A DNA stretch of 25,472 nucleotides from JAJDXO01 sp964620095 (GTDB lineage Bacteria > Pseudomonadota > Alphaproteobacteria > Rhodospirillales > UBA2165). The notes beneath the pieces were generated by a model that saw only the letters and a list, made by a program, of their open reading frames with translations, was not told where the DNA came from and made no database searches. Both the position numbers and the translations under genes were made by a program. The stretch lies in the NCBI GenBank assembly GCA_964620095.1, contig CAZUGT010000177.1:1-25472 (forward strand), written 5' to 3'. Each line of letters opens with the position of its first letter. The first letter of the stretch is position 1. Positions 8,791-15,869 of this stretch are shown one piece after another.

Positions 8791-9692
8791 GCCGCCATGT
8801 CGCCGTCCTGATGGGTGGATGGTCCGCCGAGCGGGAGGTTTCCCTGGTCTCGGGCGCCGCGGTTTCCAACGCGCTGACGGGCGCCGGTTACCGCGTCACC
8901 TCGGTCGATGTTCAGCGGGACGCGGGCGCGCTGCTGACCCGGCTCTATCCCAAACCCGACGCCGTGTTCAACGCGCTGCACGGCCGTTGGGGCGAGGACG
9001 GCTGCATTCAAGGCCTGCTGAATATCATCGAGGTTCCCTACACCCATTCAGGCCTTTTGGCCTCGGCGTTGGCCATGGACAAGCCTGCCGCCAAGGCGAT
9101 GTTCGCCGCCAGCGGCATCAACGTCTCCAAGCATGTCATCGCGACCCGCGACGAGCTCTTGAAGGGCGACGTTCTGCCGAGGCCCTATGTGGTGAAACCG
9201 GTGAATGAGGGATCCAGCGTCGGCGTCACCATCGTCCACGAGGGCGACAATTTCAAACCCGGCGATGATGGCGGGTGGTGCTGGGGTCGCCAGGTGATGG
9301 TGGAAGAATTCATTCCGGGCCGGGAACTGACCGTCGCGGTGATGGGTGATCGCGCGCTCGCGGTCACCGAAATCCTGACCGACCGGGAGTTCTACGACTA
9401 CGACGCCAAGTACGCACCCCAAGGGTCCCGGCACACGGTCCCGGCGGATATCGGCCCGGACGTTTATGACGAAGCCTGCAGAATTTCGTTGCTGGGCCAT
9501 CAGGCCCTGGGATGCCGCGGCGTCAGCCGCGCCGACCTGCGGTTCGACGGCGAGGACCTCTACATGCTGGAGATCAACACCCAGCCGGGGATGACCCCGA
9601 CCTCGCTGGTCCCCGAACAGGCCGCCTACGCGAACATTTCCTTCCAGGACCTGGTGTCCTGGATGGTGGAGAACGCCGCATGGGACGACTGA
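8787..9692 (+). CDS. ddl: D-alanine--D-alanine ligase
   Basis: A 301-residue ATP-grasp ligase that makes the D-Ala-D-Ala dipeptide used by MurF. The N-terminus has MGGWSAEREVSLVSG with Glu15, the conserved catalytic acid that holds the first D-Ala. Then come ALHGRWGEDGCIQGLL, MDKPAAKAMF, and the ATP-grasp segment VVKPVNEGSSVGV around residue 142-154. The metal-binding end is MLEINTQPGMTPTSLVPEQA. The open frame runs back into murB, but the ATG at 8787 is chosen. It follows an AGGAGG-like ribosome site, overlaps the murB stop by 4 bp (ATGA), and gives the family's usual N-terminus. The gene could be called ddlB by position. The specificity (D-Ala rather than D-lactate) is inferred from family and context. 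Confidence 0.96.
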   Translation: MSRHVAVLMGGWSAEREVSLVSGAAVSNALTGAGYRVTSVDVQRDAGALLTRLYPKPDAVFNALHGRWGEDGCIQGLLNIIEVPYTHSGLLASALAMDKPAAKAMFAASGINVSKHVIATRDELLKGDVLPRPYVVKPVNEGSSVGVTIVHEGDNFKPGDDGGWCWGRQVMVEEFIPGRELTVAVMGDRALAVTEILTDREFYDYDAKYAPQGSRHTVPADIGPDVYDEACRISLLGHQALGCRGVSRADLRFDGEDLYMLEINTQPGMTPTSLVPEQAAYANISFQDLVSWMVENAAWDD

Positions 9693-10552
9693 TGAGCAAG
9701 ACGGATAAGGGCTCGGCCCCCAGGACCGCCCGGACGCCGAAGAAGCGGCCCCGGGTGAAGCCCCTGTGGCGGACGCCGCAATTGATTGCCGCCGGGTGCC
9801 TGGCCGTAGTCGCGGTGACGGGTTTCGGCGGCTGGTGGATCTGGAACGAGGGCTTCATCCAGCGCTCCCTCGAGCGCGTCAAATGGACCACCATCGGCAT
9901 CACGGCGAAGGCCGGCTTTACCGTTTCCGAAATACTTGTCGAAGGACGGCATCGAACCTCTCCCGAGGCATTGCGCAAGGCCCTCCGGCTGGAGCGCGGC
10001 GCCCCGATCCTGGCGTTCGATCCCGACGCGGCGCGCATCCGAATCGAGGCGCTGCCCTGGGTCCGTCAGGCGGCGGTGGAGCGGCAACTTCCCGACGTGG
10101 TGCACTTGAAGATCACCGAACGCCGGCCCCTGGCCCTGTGGCAGCGGGATGGGGTGTTCTCGCTGGTCGATTCCGACGGGGTGGTCATTCCCGTCGGCGC
10201 CCTTGAAGCGTTCAAGAGCTTGATCGTCATCGTCGGCGGGGACGCGCCCCGGCATGCCGGCGCCCTGATGGATGTCATCGCCCAGTCGCCCGAGCTCGCG
10301 GGTCACGTGAAGGCGGCGGTCCGGGTCTCCGGCCGGCGCTGGGATTTGCATCTGCTAGATGGTGTCGTGGTCCGGCTGCCCGAGGAAGATCCCGGCGGCG
10401 CCTGGCGGCGCCTGGCCGATTTGCAGCGGGATCGCGGGCTTCTGAGAGGCAGCGTATCCGGCATAGACCTTCGTTATCCGGACCGGGTGGTGATCCGGCC
10501 GGCACCCCGGCGCCCGGGCATCAAGCCGACGCCACAGCAGAAAGAGACCTGA
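9680..10552 (+). CDS. ftsQ: FtsQ, divisome POTRA protein
   Basis: A 290-residue bitopic inner-membrane protein that links cytoplasmic and periplasmic divisome parts. It has a basic cytoplasmic tail rich in Lys, Arg and Pro (about 6-31), one transmembrane helix (about 34-56), then a POTRA domain. The POTRA domain begins near FTVSEILVEGRHRTSPEALRKA (given here as one strand-helix unit, in the 80-100 region) and is followed by LPWVRQAAVERQLPDVVHL and ITERRPLALWQ. A beta-rich C-terminal domain ends at RPAPRRPGIKP. Two starts are possible. ATG 9680 has GGTGGAG eight bases upstream and overlaps ddl by 13 bp. ATG 9692 is four codons later and overlaps ddl by one base (TGATG). I prefer 9680 for its ribosome site. 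Confidence 0.92.
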   Translation: MGRLMSKTDKGSAPRTARTPKKRPRVKPLWRTPQLIAAGCLAVVAVTGFGGWWIWNEGFIQRSLERVKWTTIGITAKAGFTVSEILVEGRHRTSPEALRKALRLERGAPILAFDPDAARIRIEALPWVRQAAVERQLPDVVHLKITERRPLALWQRDGVFSLVDSDGVVIPVGALEAFKSLIVIVGGDAPRHAGALMDVIAQSPELAGHVKAAVRVSGRRWDLHLLDGVVVRLPEEDPGGAWRRLADLQRDRGLLRGSVSGIDLRYPDRVVIRPAPRRPGIKPTPQQKET

Positions 10553-10566
10553 CGGTAGATCGACGG

Positions 10567-11829
10567 ATGAAACGGAACTCGAAACAGAATGGCAGCGGCC
10601 GCGGATTGATCACCGCCTTGGATGTGGGTTCGACCAAGGTTGTGTGCTTTATCGCCCGGACGACCGCATCCGGCGAACCCGAAATCGTCGGGATCGGCCA
10701 TCAGCTGGCGGCCGGCATGCGGTCCGGCAACATTGTCGATCTGGAGGCGGTGGAATCGTCCATCCGGGCGGCGGTCGAGGCGGCGGAACAGATGGCCGGT
10801 GAAAACGTCAAGGACGTCGCCGCTTGCATCTCCGGCGCGTCACCCTCCTCGAAGCTGATTTCCTTTGACGTTTCCATCGCGGGTCACGAAATCGGCGATG
10901 CCGATCTTCGCCCCGCCCTCGATCCGGCATGGCTCGAGACCCGGGTGGAGGAGGACCGGCAGGTCGTTCACACCATTCCGGTCGCATTCTCCATCGACGG
11001 CAACCGCGGCGTGCGCGACCCCCGGGGCATGTTCGCCGAGAAACTGGGCGTCAACATGGCGGTGATGAGTGCGGCGTCCGGCCCGCTTCGCAATCTCGAG
11101 ACCGCGGTCAGCCGGTGCCATCTGGCGGTCGCCGATCATGTCATCGCTTCTTATGCCTCGGGGCTGGCGTGTCTGGTCGATGACGAAACCGAGCTCGGCG
11201 CCACCTGTGTCGACCTGGGCGGCGGCACGACGACGGTCTCGGTGTTTTTCGATGGCGAAATCGTCCACGCCGAGAGCATTCCGGTCGGCGGCGGCCATGT
11301 CACCAACGACATCGCGCGCGGGCTGTCGACCCCGGTGGCATTCGCGGAACGCATGAAGACGCTCTACGGCAGTTGCGTGGCATCGCCCTCCGACGATACC
11401 GAGAGCATCAGTGTGCCGCTGGTCGGCGAGGATGAGAACGATGCGGCCCACGTGCCGCGCTCCATGCTGGTCGGAATCATCCGGCCCCGGGTCGAGGAAA
11501 TTCTGGAATTGGTCCGCGAGCGGCTGGAGACGGCCGGCTTCGACAAGGTGGCGGGACGCCGCGTGGTTCTGACCGGCGGCGCCAGCCAGCTCACCGGTAT
11601 CCGGGAACTGGCCGCCGAGATGCTCGACAAGAACGTGCGCATCGGCCGTCCCACGGGTTTCAAGGGCCTGGCGGAGGCAACCAACGGCCCCGCCTTCTCG
11701 GCCGCCGCAGGCCTGATCAAGTTCATCATCAATTCACAATCGGAGGCCGCGCATGCCGCGCTCCGTGCAATGGAGGTCCCGACCAGCCGCTTCGGCCGGT
11801 TCGGGATGTGGATCCGTGAAAACATGTAA
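10567..11829 (+). CDS. ftsA: FtsA, actin-like divisome membrane anchor
   Basis: A 420-residue actin-fold ATPase that tethers FtsZ filaments to the membrane and recruits later divisome proteins. Visible are the phosphate-1 loop LDVGSTKVVCFIAR (18-31), the 1C subdomain region with AEQMAGENVKDVAACISG, the phosphate-2 motif CVDLGGGTTTVSVF, and the adenosine motif VVLTGGASQLTGI. The last 14 residues (about SRFGRFGMWIRENM) look like the amphipathic membrane-targeting helix of FtsA. The gene starts 14 bp after ftsQ with only a weak ribosome site. It is followed by a 132-bp spacer before ftsZ, unlike the packed genes upstream. Length is normal. Confidence 0.97.
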   Translation: MKRNSKQNGSGRGLITALDVGSTKVVCFIARTTASGEPEIVGIGHQLAAGMRSGNIVDLEAVESSIRAAVEAAEQMAGENVKDVAACISGASPSSKLISFDVSIAGHEIGDADLRPALDPAWLETRVEEDRQVVHTIPVAFSIDGNRGVRDPRGMFAEKLGVNMAVMSAASGPLRNLETAVSRCHLAVADHVIASYASGLACLVDDETELGATCVDLGGGTTTVSVFFDGEIVHAESIPVGGGHVTNDIARGLSTPVAFAERMKTLYGSCVASPSDDTESISVPLVGEDENDAAHVPRSMLVGIIRPRVEEILELVRERLETAGFDKVAGRRVVLTGGASQLTGIRELAAEMLDKNVRIGRPTGFKGLAEATNGPAFSAAAGLIKFIINSQSEAAHAALRAMEVPTSRFGRFGMWIRENM

Positions 11830-11961
11830 CTCGCATCAACCCCTCACCGCTCCGGTCGACCGGGGCATCTCATCCGTCCCGTCAAAGCGGGACTCCCATA
11901 CTCGCCCGCCGGAGAATCCGGTGCTCCCGGCGGGTCGTACACTCTAAATCTGGAGGCCAAC
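11830..11961 (+). promoter_or_regulatory. ftsA-ftsZ spacer with three hairpins (putative ftsZ leader)
   Basis: This is the largest gap so far in a cluster where genes otherwise overlap. It holds a perfect 12-bp palindrome CCGGTCGACCGG (11852-11863). A short hairpin follows, with arms TCCCG and CGGGA (11877-11881 and 11888-11892). The strongest hairpin has arms CCCGCCGG and CCGGCGGG (11905-11912 and 11927-11934), an 8-bp GC stem with a 14-base loop. No T-run follows any of them, so they are not intrinsic terminators. GGAGG at 11951-11955 is the ftsZ ribosome site. A leader controlling or stabilising ftsZ message is an inference; no clear -10/-35 pair was seen. Confidence 0.45.
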
Positions 11962-13686
11962 ATGAGTATAAACCTGACAGTGCCGAGTAATAGCGAGACG
12001 CCCCAACTGAAACCCAGGATCACCGTCGTCGGCGTCGGGGGCGCCGGCGGCAATGCCGTAAACAACATGATCCAGTCCGGCTTGGAAGGGGTCGACTTCA
12101 TGGTCGCCAATTCCGATGCCCAGGCTCTGGCCCATTCCCATTCGGATCTGCGGATTCAGATGGGAACCCAGATCACCCGAGGGCTGGGTGCCGGGTCAAA
12201 TCCGGATGTCGGCCGCGCGGCGGCCGAAGAATCCCTCGAAGACATTCTCGCCAATCTGCAGGATGCCAATATGGTGTTCATCACCGCCGGTCTCGGTGGT
12301 GGAACCGGCACCGGCGCCGCCCCGGTCATCGCTCGTGCCGCTCGGGAGCGCGACATCCTGACGGTGGGCGTGGTCACCAAACCGTTCCAGTTCGAAGGCG
12401 CCAACCGGATGAAGATCGCCGAGGCGGGCCTTGAACAGTTGCATCAGTTCGTCGATACGCTGCTGATCATTCCCAACCAGAACCTGTTCCGGGTCGCCAA
12501 TGAGCAGACGACCTTCGCCGACGCTTTCAAGATGGCGGACGACGTCCTCTATTCGGGCGTTCGCGGGGTCACCGATCTGATGGTGATGCCGGGCCTGATC
12601 AACCTCGACTTTGCCGACATCCGCTCGGTGATGAGCGAGATGGGCAAGGCGATGATGGGGACCGGCGAGGCCGAGGGTGAACGCCGCGCGGTCGAGGCCG
12701 CGGAGGCGGCGATCGCCAATCCGCTGCTCGACGATACCTCCATGCGCGGCGCCAGGGGCGTGCTGATCAACATCACCGCCGGCATGGACATCACCCTGTT
12801 CGAGGTCGACGAGGCTGCCAACCGGATCCGCGACGAAGTGGACGAAGATGCAAACATCATCTTCGGCTCGACCTTCGACGAGGATCTCGAGGGGCGGATC
12901 AGGGTGTCCGTGGTTGCCACCGGGATCGAGGCCGAGGCCGGCGCCCGGCCGCAGCCCATCGTGCGTCAGGTGACCGATGCCTATCGGCCGGCACAGATCG
13001 AAGCCCCCAATGAAGAGGCCGAGCCCGCTGCTCCGGCGGAGGTGGCCCGGTTCCCCGAGTCCGTCGCCGAACCCGCGGCCGAGCAGGAAGAGGCCTCCGG
13101 GCCGGAACCGGCGGGTGACGAGACCGATACCGCGGCCGGCGGCGACGGCCCGGCACCGTTCATTCCAGACGCGCCGGTCGAGGCTGCGCCCGCGGTTGCC
13201 GAAGCAGCCACGCCTGATCCTATCGCCGCCGCGGACCAGATGAACGGGCGTTCGGCGGACGAGGCCCCCGTACCCAAGAAGAAGGGTCCGAGCCTGTTTG
13301 AGCGGGTCACCGGTGTTGGCCGTCAGGAGCGCCGCGAGCCGCAGCCGCCGGCGGTCGTCAAGGCGCCTGAGGCACCCGAACCGGTTCCGCCTCCGGCATT
13401 TGCGCCGGAGCCGGAGGCCGCGCCCCAACCGGCGCCCCAACCGGCGCCCGTGGCCCGGTCGGTTGAACCGGCACCCGAATCGCCCCCCGGATTGTCCCCC
13501 GACATGCAGCATGAAACGCAGCAGGAAACGCCGATTCCGGCGCCGCCTGCCGAGCAGCCGGCGCAGAGTGCGTCGCCGGCCAACATGCTGCTTGACACCC
13601 TCTATACCGGCGAGGGCGACAAGAACCCGGGCGACGACGACGATCTCCTTGATATTCCCGCGTTTTTGCGGCGTCAGGCGAACTAG
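11962..13686 (+). CDS. ftsZ: FtsZ, tubulin-like cell division GTPase
   Basis: A 574-residue GTPase that forms the Z ring. The tubulin-like core covers about residues 18-325, with VVGVGGAGGNAVNNMI (22-37), the tubulin signature GGGTGTG (112-118), the NRMKIAEAGL segment, and the synergy (T7) loop NLDFADI (214-220). Residues about 326-555 are a low-complexity linker rich in Pro, Ala and Glu, with short PQPAP repeats. The last 13 residues contain the conserved tail LLDIPAFLRRQ that binds FtsA and other partners. The protein is much longer than the roughly 380-residue FtsZ of enterobacteria, entirely because of the linker; long linkers are usual in alphaproteobacteria. The start is supported by GGAGG (11951-11955), six bases before the ATG. 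Confidence 0.98.
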   Translation: MSINLTVPSNSETPQLKPRITVVGVGGAGGNAVNNMIQSGLEGVDFMVANSDAQALAHSHSDLRIQMGTQITRGLGAGSNPDVGRAAAEESLEDILANLQDANMVFITAGLGGGTGTGAAPVIARAARERDILTVGVVTKPFQFEGANRMKIAEAGLEQLHQFVDTLLIIPNQNLFRVANEQTTFADAFKMADDVLYSGVRGVTDLMVMPGLINLDFADIRSVMSEMGKAMMGTGEAEGERRAVEAAEAAIANPLLDDTSMRGARGVLINITAGMDITLFEVDEAANRIRDEVDEDANIIFGSTFDEDLEGRIRVSVVATGIEAEAGARPQPIVRQVTDAYRPAQIEAPNEEAEPAAPAEVARFPESVAEPAAEQEEASGPEPAGDETDTAAGGDGPAPFIPDAPVEAAPAVAEAATPDPIAAADQMNGRSADEAPVPKKKGPSLFERVTGVGRQERREPQPPAVVKAPEAPEPVPPPAFAPEPEAAPQPAPQPAPVARSVEPAPESPPGLSPDMQHETQQETPIPAPPAEQPAQSASPANMLLDTLYTGEGDKNPGDDDDLLDIPAFLRRQAN

Positions 13687-13728
13687 GGAGACGCCCGGGA
13701 AACCCGCAACATTTGGAAACATTTGTTG

Positions 13729-13779
13729 ATTTGTGTGTCTCCGGGGGGGTTGTTACACCATCTTCGGAGCCACACAAAT
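13729..13779. repeat. Near-perfect 15-bp inverted repeat upstream of lpxC
   Basis: The arms are ATTTGTGTGTCTCCG (13729-13743) and CGGAGCCACACAAAT (13765-13779). They match at 14 of 15 positions, with a single mismatch in the middle, around a 21-base centre. The centre carries a run of G and then TTGTTACACC. As RNA it would fold into a long hairpin. As DNA it could be a dimeric operator. No T-run follows in either direction, so it is not a canonical terminator. It sits 92 bp before the lpxC start in the ftsZ-lpxC spacer. Function is unknown; control of lpxC (or of its separation from ftsZ) is an inference. Confidence 0.7.
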
Positions 13780-13870
13780 GGGTGCAATATCAACGAATTG
13801 ACCCAACGGTTCCGGGGTAAGAAGTCAATCGGGCCGGGTAACGGTCCCAGACGGCCTGATAAGGCAAGAG

Positions 13871-14845
13871 ATGAATCATTCGGGCAAAGTGCCGGTTAAC
13901 GAAAGACCTGCAGGTAACGCCGTGGCGTCCGGCGATCCTGGTTTTACAGTTTCCCAAAAGACCATCGCTCAGCCGGTCAATTGTTCCGGGGTCGCGTTGC
14001 ACTCGGGCGCCGAGACGGCATTGACCCTGCGTCCGGCGCCGGCCGGTACCGGGATCGTCTTCCGCCGCACGGACCTGGACGGAAGCCCCGAAATTCCCGC
14101 CCGTTGGGACCACGTGGTCGATACCACCCTCTGCACCACCCTCGGCACCGAGGGCGGTGCGCGCGTATCGACGGTTGAGCACCTGATGGCGGCTCTGGCC
14201 GGCTGTCACATCGATAACCTCTATGTCGAGGTCGATGGCCCCGAGGTGCCGATCATGGACGGCAGTTCCCAGCCCTTCGTCTTGCTGGTCGAATGCGCGG
14301 GCGTGATGGAGCAGGCCGAGGCCCGCCGGGTGTTGGAAATCCTCAAGCCGGTGACCATCGAAGACGGTGACCGGCTGGTGGAGCTGACCCCGAGCCCGTC
14401 TTTCTCGGTCGGGTTCGAGATCGATTTCGCCAATCGGGCGGTGGCACGCCAGGAATTGGTGGTGACGCTGATCAACGGCTCGTTCAAGTCGGAAATTGCC
14501 CGCGCCCGGACCTTCGGGTTCGCGGAAGAGGTCGCGCAGATGCGGGCCGCCGGCCTGGCCCGTGGCGGTTCGCTCGACAATGCGGTTGTGATCTCCGAGG
14601 ACCGGGTCCTCAATGAAGACGGACTGCGCTACGACGACGAGTTCGTCCGCCACAAGGTGCTGGACGCGGTCGGCGACTTGTACCTCGCCGGCGCACCGGT
14701 TCGCGGTCATTTCCGCGGCGTACGCTCGGGCCACCGGCTCAACAACGAGCTGCTCCGGGCGCTGTTTGCCGATGACACCGCTTGGCGGGAAACGACCCTT
14801 GATCCGGCGATCGCCATTCACGGGATGGAATTCGCCGCGGCTTAG
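13871..14845 (+). CDS. lpxC: LpxC, UDP-3-O-acyl-GlcNAc deacetylase
   Basis: A 324-residue cytoplasmic zinc deacetylase that catalyses the committed step of lipid A synthesis. Conserved elements are QKTIAQPVNCSGVALHSG (29-46), STVEHLMAALAG (100-111; Glu103 general base, His104 zinc ligand), EVPIMDGSSQPFV, RARTFGF, and FVRHKVLDAVGD (258-269; His261 and Asp265 zinc ligands). SGHRLNN (287-293) carries His288, the family's catalytic histidine. The N-terminus is about 25 residues longer than the enterobacterial protein. The ATG at 13871 has an AAGGCAAGAG ribosome site; a later GTG at 13922 is a weaker alternative. The gene follows ftsZ after a 184-bp spacer and ends at a strong terminator. Confidence 0.97.
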   Translation: MNHSGKVPVNERPAGNAVASGDPGFTVSQKTIAQPVNCSGVALHSGAETALTLRPAPAGTGIVFRRTDLDGSPEIPARWDHVVDTTLCTTLGTEGGARVSTVEHLMAALAGCHIDNLYVEVDGPEVPIMDGSSQPFVLLVECAGVMEQAEARRVLEILKPVTIEDGDRLVELTPSPSFSVGFEIDFANRAVARQELVVTLINGSFKSEIARARTFGFAEEVAQMRAAGLARGGSLDNAVVISEDRVLNEDGLRYDDEFVRHKVLDAVGDLYLAGAPVRGHFRGVRSGHRLNNELLRALFADDTAWRETTLDPAIAIHGMEFAAA

Positions 14846-14870
14846 ATTCCTATCCGAGGACTGCCATGTT

Positions 14871-14897
14871 CGCCGCTCCTTTGGGGCGGCGTTTTTT
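14871..14897 (+). terminator. Intrinsic terminator after lpxC
   Basis: The arms CGCCGC (14871-14876) and GCGGCG (14886-14891) extend inward by a T-G pair and two C-G pairs, giving a 9-bp stem with a TTT loop. Six T follow at once (14892-14897). It lies 26 bp after the lpxC stop and closes the dcw-lpxC transcription block. Confidence 0.92.
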
Positions 14898-14954
14898 GTC
14901 GGCGGCATTGTCGTGGAATCGTGATCGCCGCGGGGCAGACAGAGGCCAAAAAAA

Positions 14955-14990
14955 TGCTATATTCATGCCGGTCTCCAGCGAGGAAACCGG
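14955..14990 (+). promoter_or_regulatory. Putative bamD promoter (extended -10) and leader hairpin
   Basis: TGCTATATT (14955-14963) resembles an extended -10 element just after the lpxC terminator; the -35 region is poor. Directly downstream is a symmetrical hairpin. The outer arms are CCGGT (14968-14972) and ACCGG (14986-14990), with a one-base mismatch on each side. The inner arms are TCC and GGA, with a five-base AGCGA loop. A promoter here is expected because the terminator isolates bamD from lpxC. The exact element is an inference. Confidence 0.4.
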
Positions 14991-15005
14991 GAACTCACGA
15001 ATTCC

Positions 15006-15848
15006 ATGGCTGATATGCGATCCTCATTTTTCAAGCGGATCAGACCCCCGTCATCACGGCTCCTGGCGCTCGGCCTTGCGGTATTCGCGCTGGCCGCCTG
15101 TTCATCGTCGGACGATGAAAACGCGTACGTCGAACGGCCGGTGGCGGCGCTTTACAATACGGCGCTCAACCAGCTCAATGCCGGCGAGTTCCAGGAAGCG
15201 GCCGCCGCCTTCGATGAGGTGGAACGCCAGCATCCCTATTCGATATGGGCGATCAAGGCCCAGTTGATGTCGGCCTACGCCTACTATCAGAACAACGACT
15301 ACGATGAAGCCATCGTTGCCCTCGATCGGTTCATCCAGCTCCATCCCGGGAACAAGGACATCGCCTATGCCCACTATTTGAGGGGACTGAGCTACTACGA
15401 GCAGATCGTCGATGTGGGCCGGGACCAAAAGATGACCGAGTTGGCGCTGCAGAACCTTTCCGATCTCGTCAGCCGGTTTCCCGACAGCAGGTATACCCGC
15501 GATTCGCAGCTGAAGATCGATCTCACCCGCGATCACCTCGCCGGCAAGGAGATGGAAATCGGCCGATATTATCAGGGTCAGCGCCAGCACCTGGCGGCCA
15601 TTAACCGGTTCAAACTCGTCATCGACCGTTATCAGACCACGACCCATGTGCCGGAAGCGCTCCACCGTTTGACCGAGTCCTATCTTGAGCTTGGGCTCAC
15701 CGATCAGGCGACCAAGACCGCGGCGACGTTGGGCCACAACTTTCCCGGCAGCGAGTGGTACATCGATTCCTACCAGATCGTCGAAGGCAAGCAGATCCGG
15801 CCCAAGGAAAAAAAGAAGGCCCCTTGGTATTGGCCGTTCGGTAACTAG
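15006..15848 (+). CDS. bamD: BamD, outer-membrane assembly lipoprotein
   Basis: A 280-residue lipoprotein of the BAM complex (also called ComL or YfiO), which inserts beta-barrel proteins into the outer membrane. The N-terminus has basic residues, a hydrophobic stretch (about 19-31) and the lipobox LAAC with the acylated cysteine at position 32. The rest is alpha-helical TPR-type repeats: ALYNTALNQLNAGEFQEAAAAFDEVERQHP (written here across two helices), then SAYAYYQNNDYDEAIVALDRF and AINRFKLVIDRYQTTTHVPEA. The basic, aromatic C-terminus KKKAPWYWPFGN is about 20-30 residues longer than in E. coli. The start has only a weak ribosome site; a second ATG three codons on (15015) is possible. It is 21 bp before recN, so the two are probably cotranscribed. 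Confidence 0.95.
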   Translation: MADMRSSFFKRIRPPSSRLLALGLAVFALAACSSSDDENAYVERPVAALYNTALNQLNAGEFQEAAAAFDEVERQHPYSIWAIKAQLMSAYAYYQNNDYDEAIVALDRFIQLHPGNKDIAYAHYLRGLSYYEQIVDVGRDQKMTELALQNLSDLVSRFPDSRYTRDSQLKIDLTRDHLAGKEMEIGRYYQGQRQHLAAINRFKLVIDRYQTTTHVPEALHRLTESYLELGLTDQATKTAATLGHNFPGSEWYIDSYQIVEGKQIRPKEKKKAPWYWPFGN

Positions 15849-15869
15849 GCCGGGACCGCTTCGACGTCC

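Noticed and set aside
12196..13722. 508-codon frame on the - strand opposite ftsZ
   Set aside because: A shadow of ftsZ codon bias; the translation is low-complexity Arg/Gly and has no recognisable domain or ribosome site.
13731..13758. Possible lpxC promoter (TTGTGT ... TTACAC or TTGATT ... TTGTTA)
   Set aside because: Spacing and hexamers are poor, and the same bases are explained by the inverted repeat. A promoter may exist here but cannot be placed.
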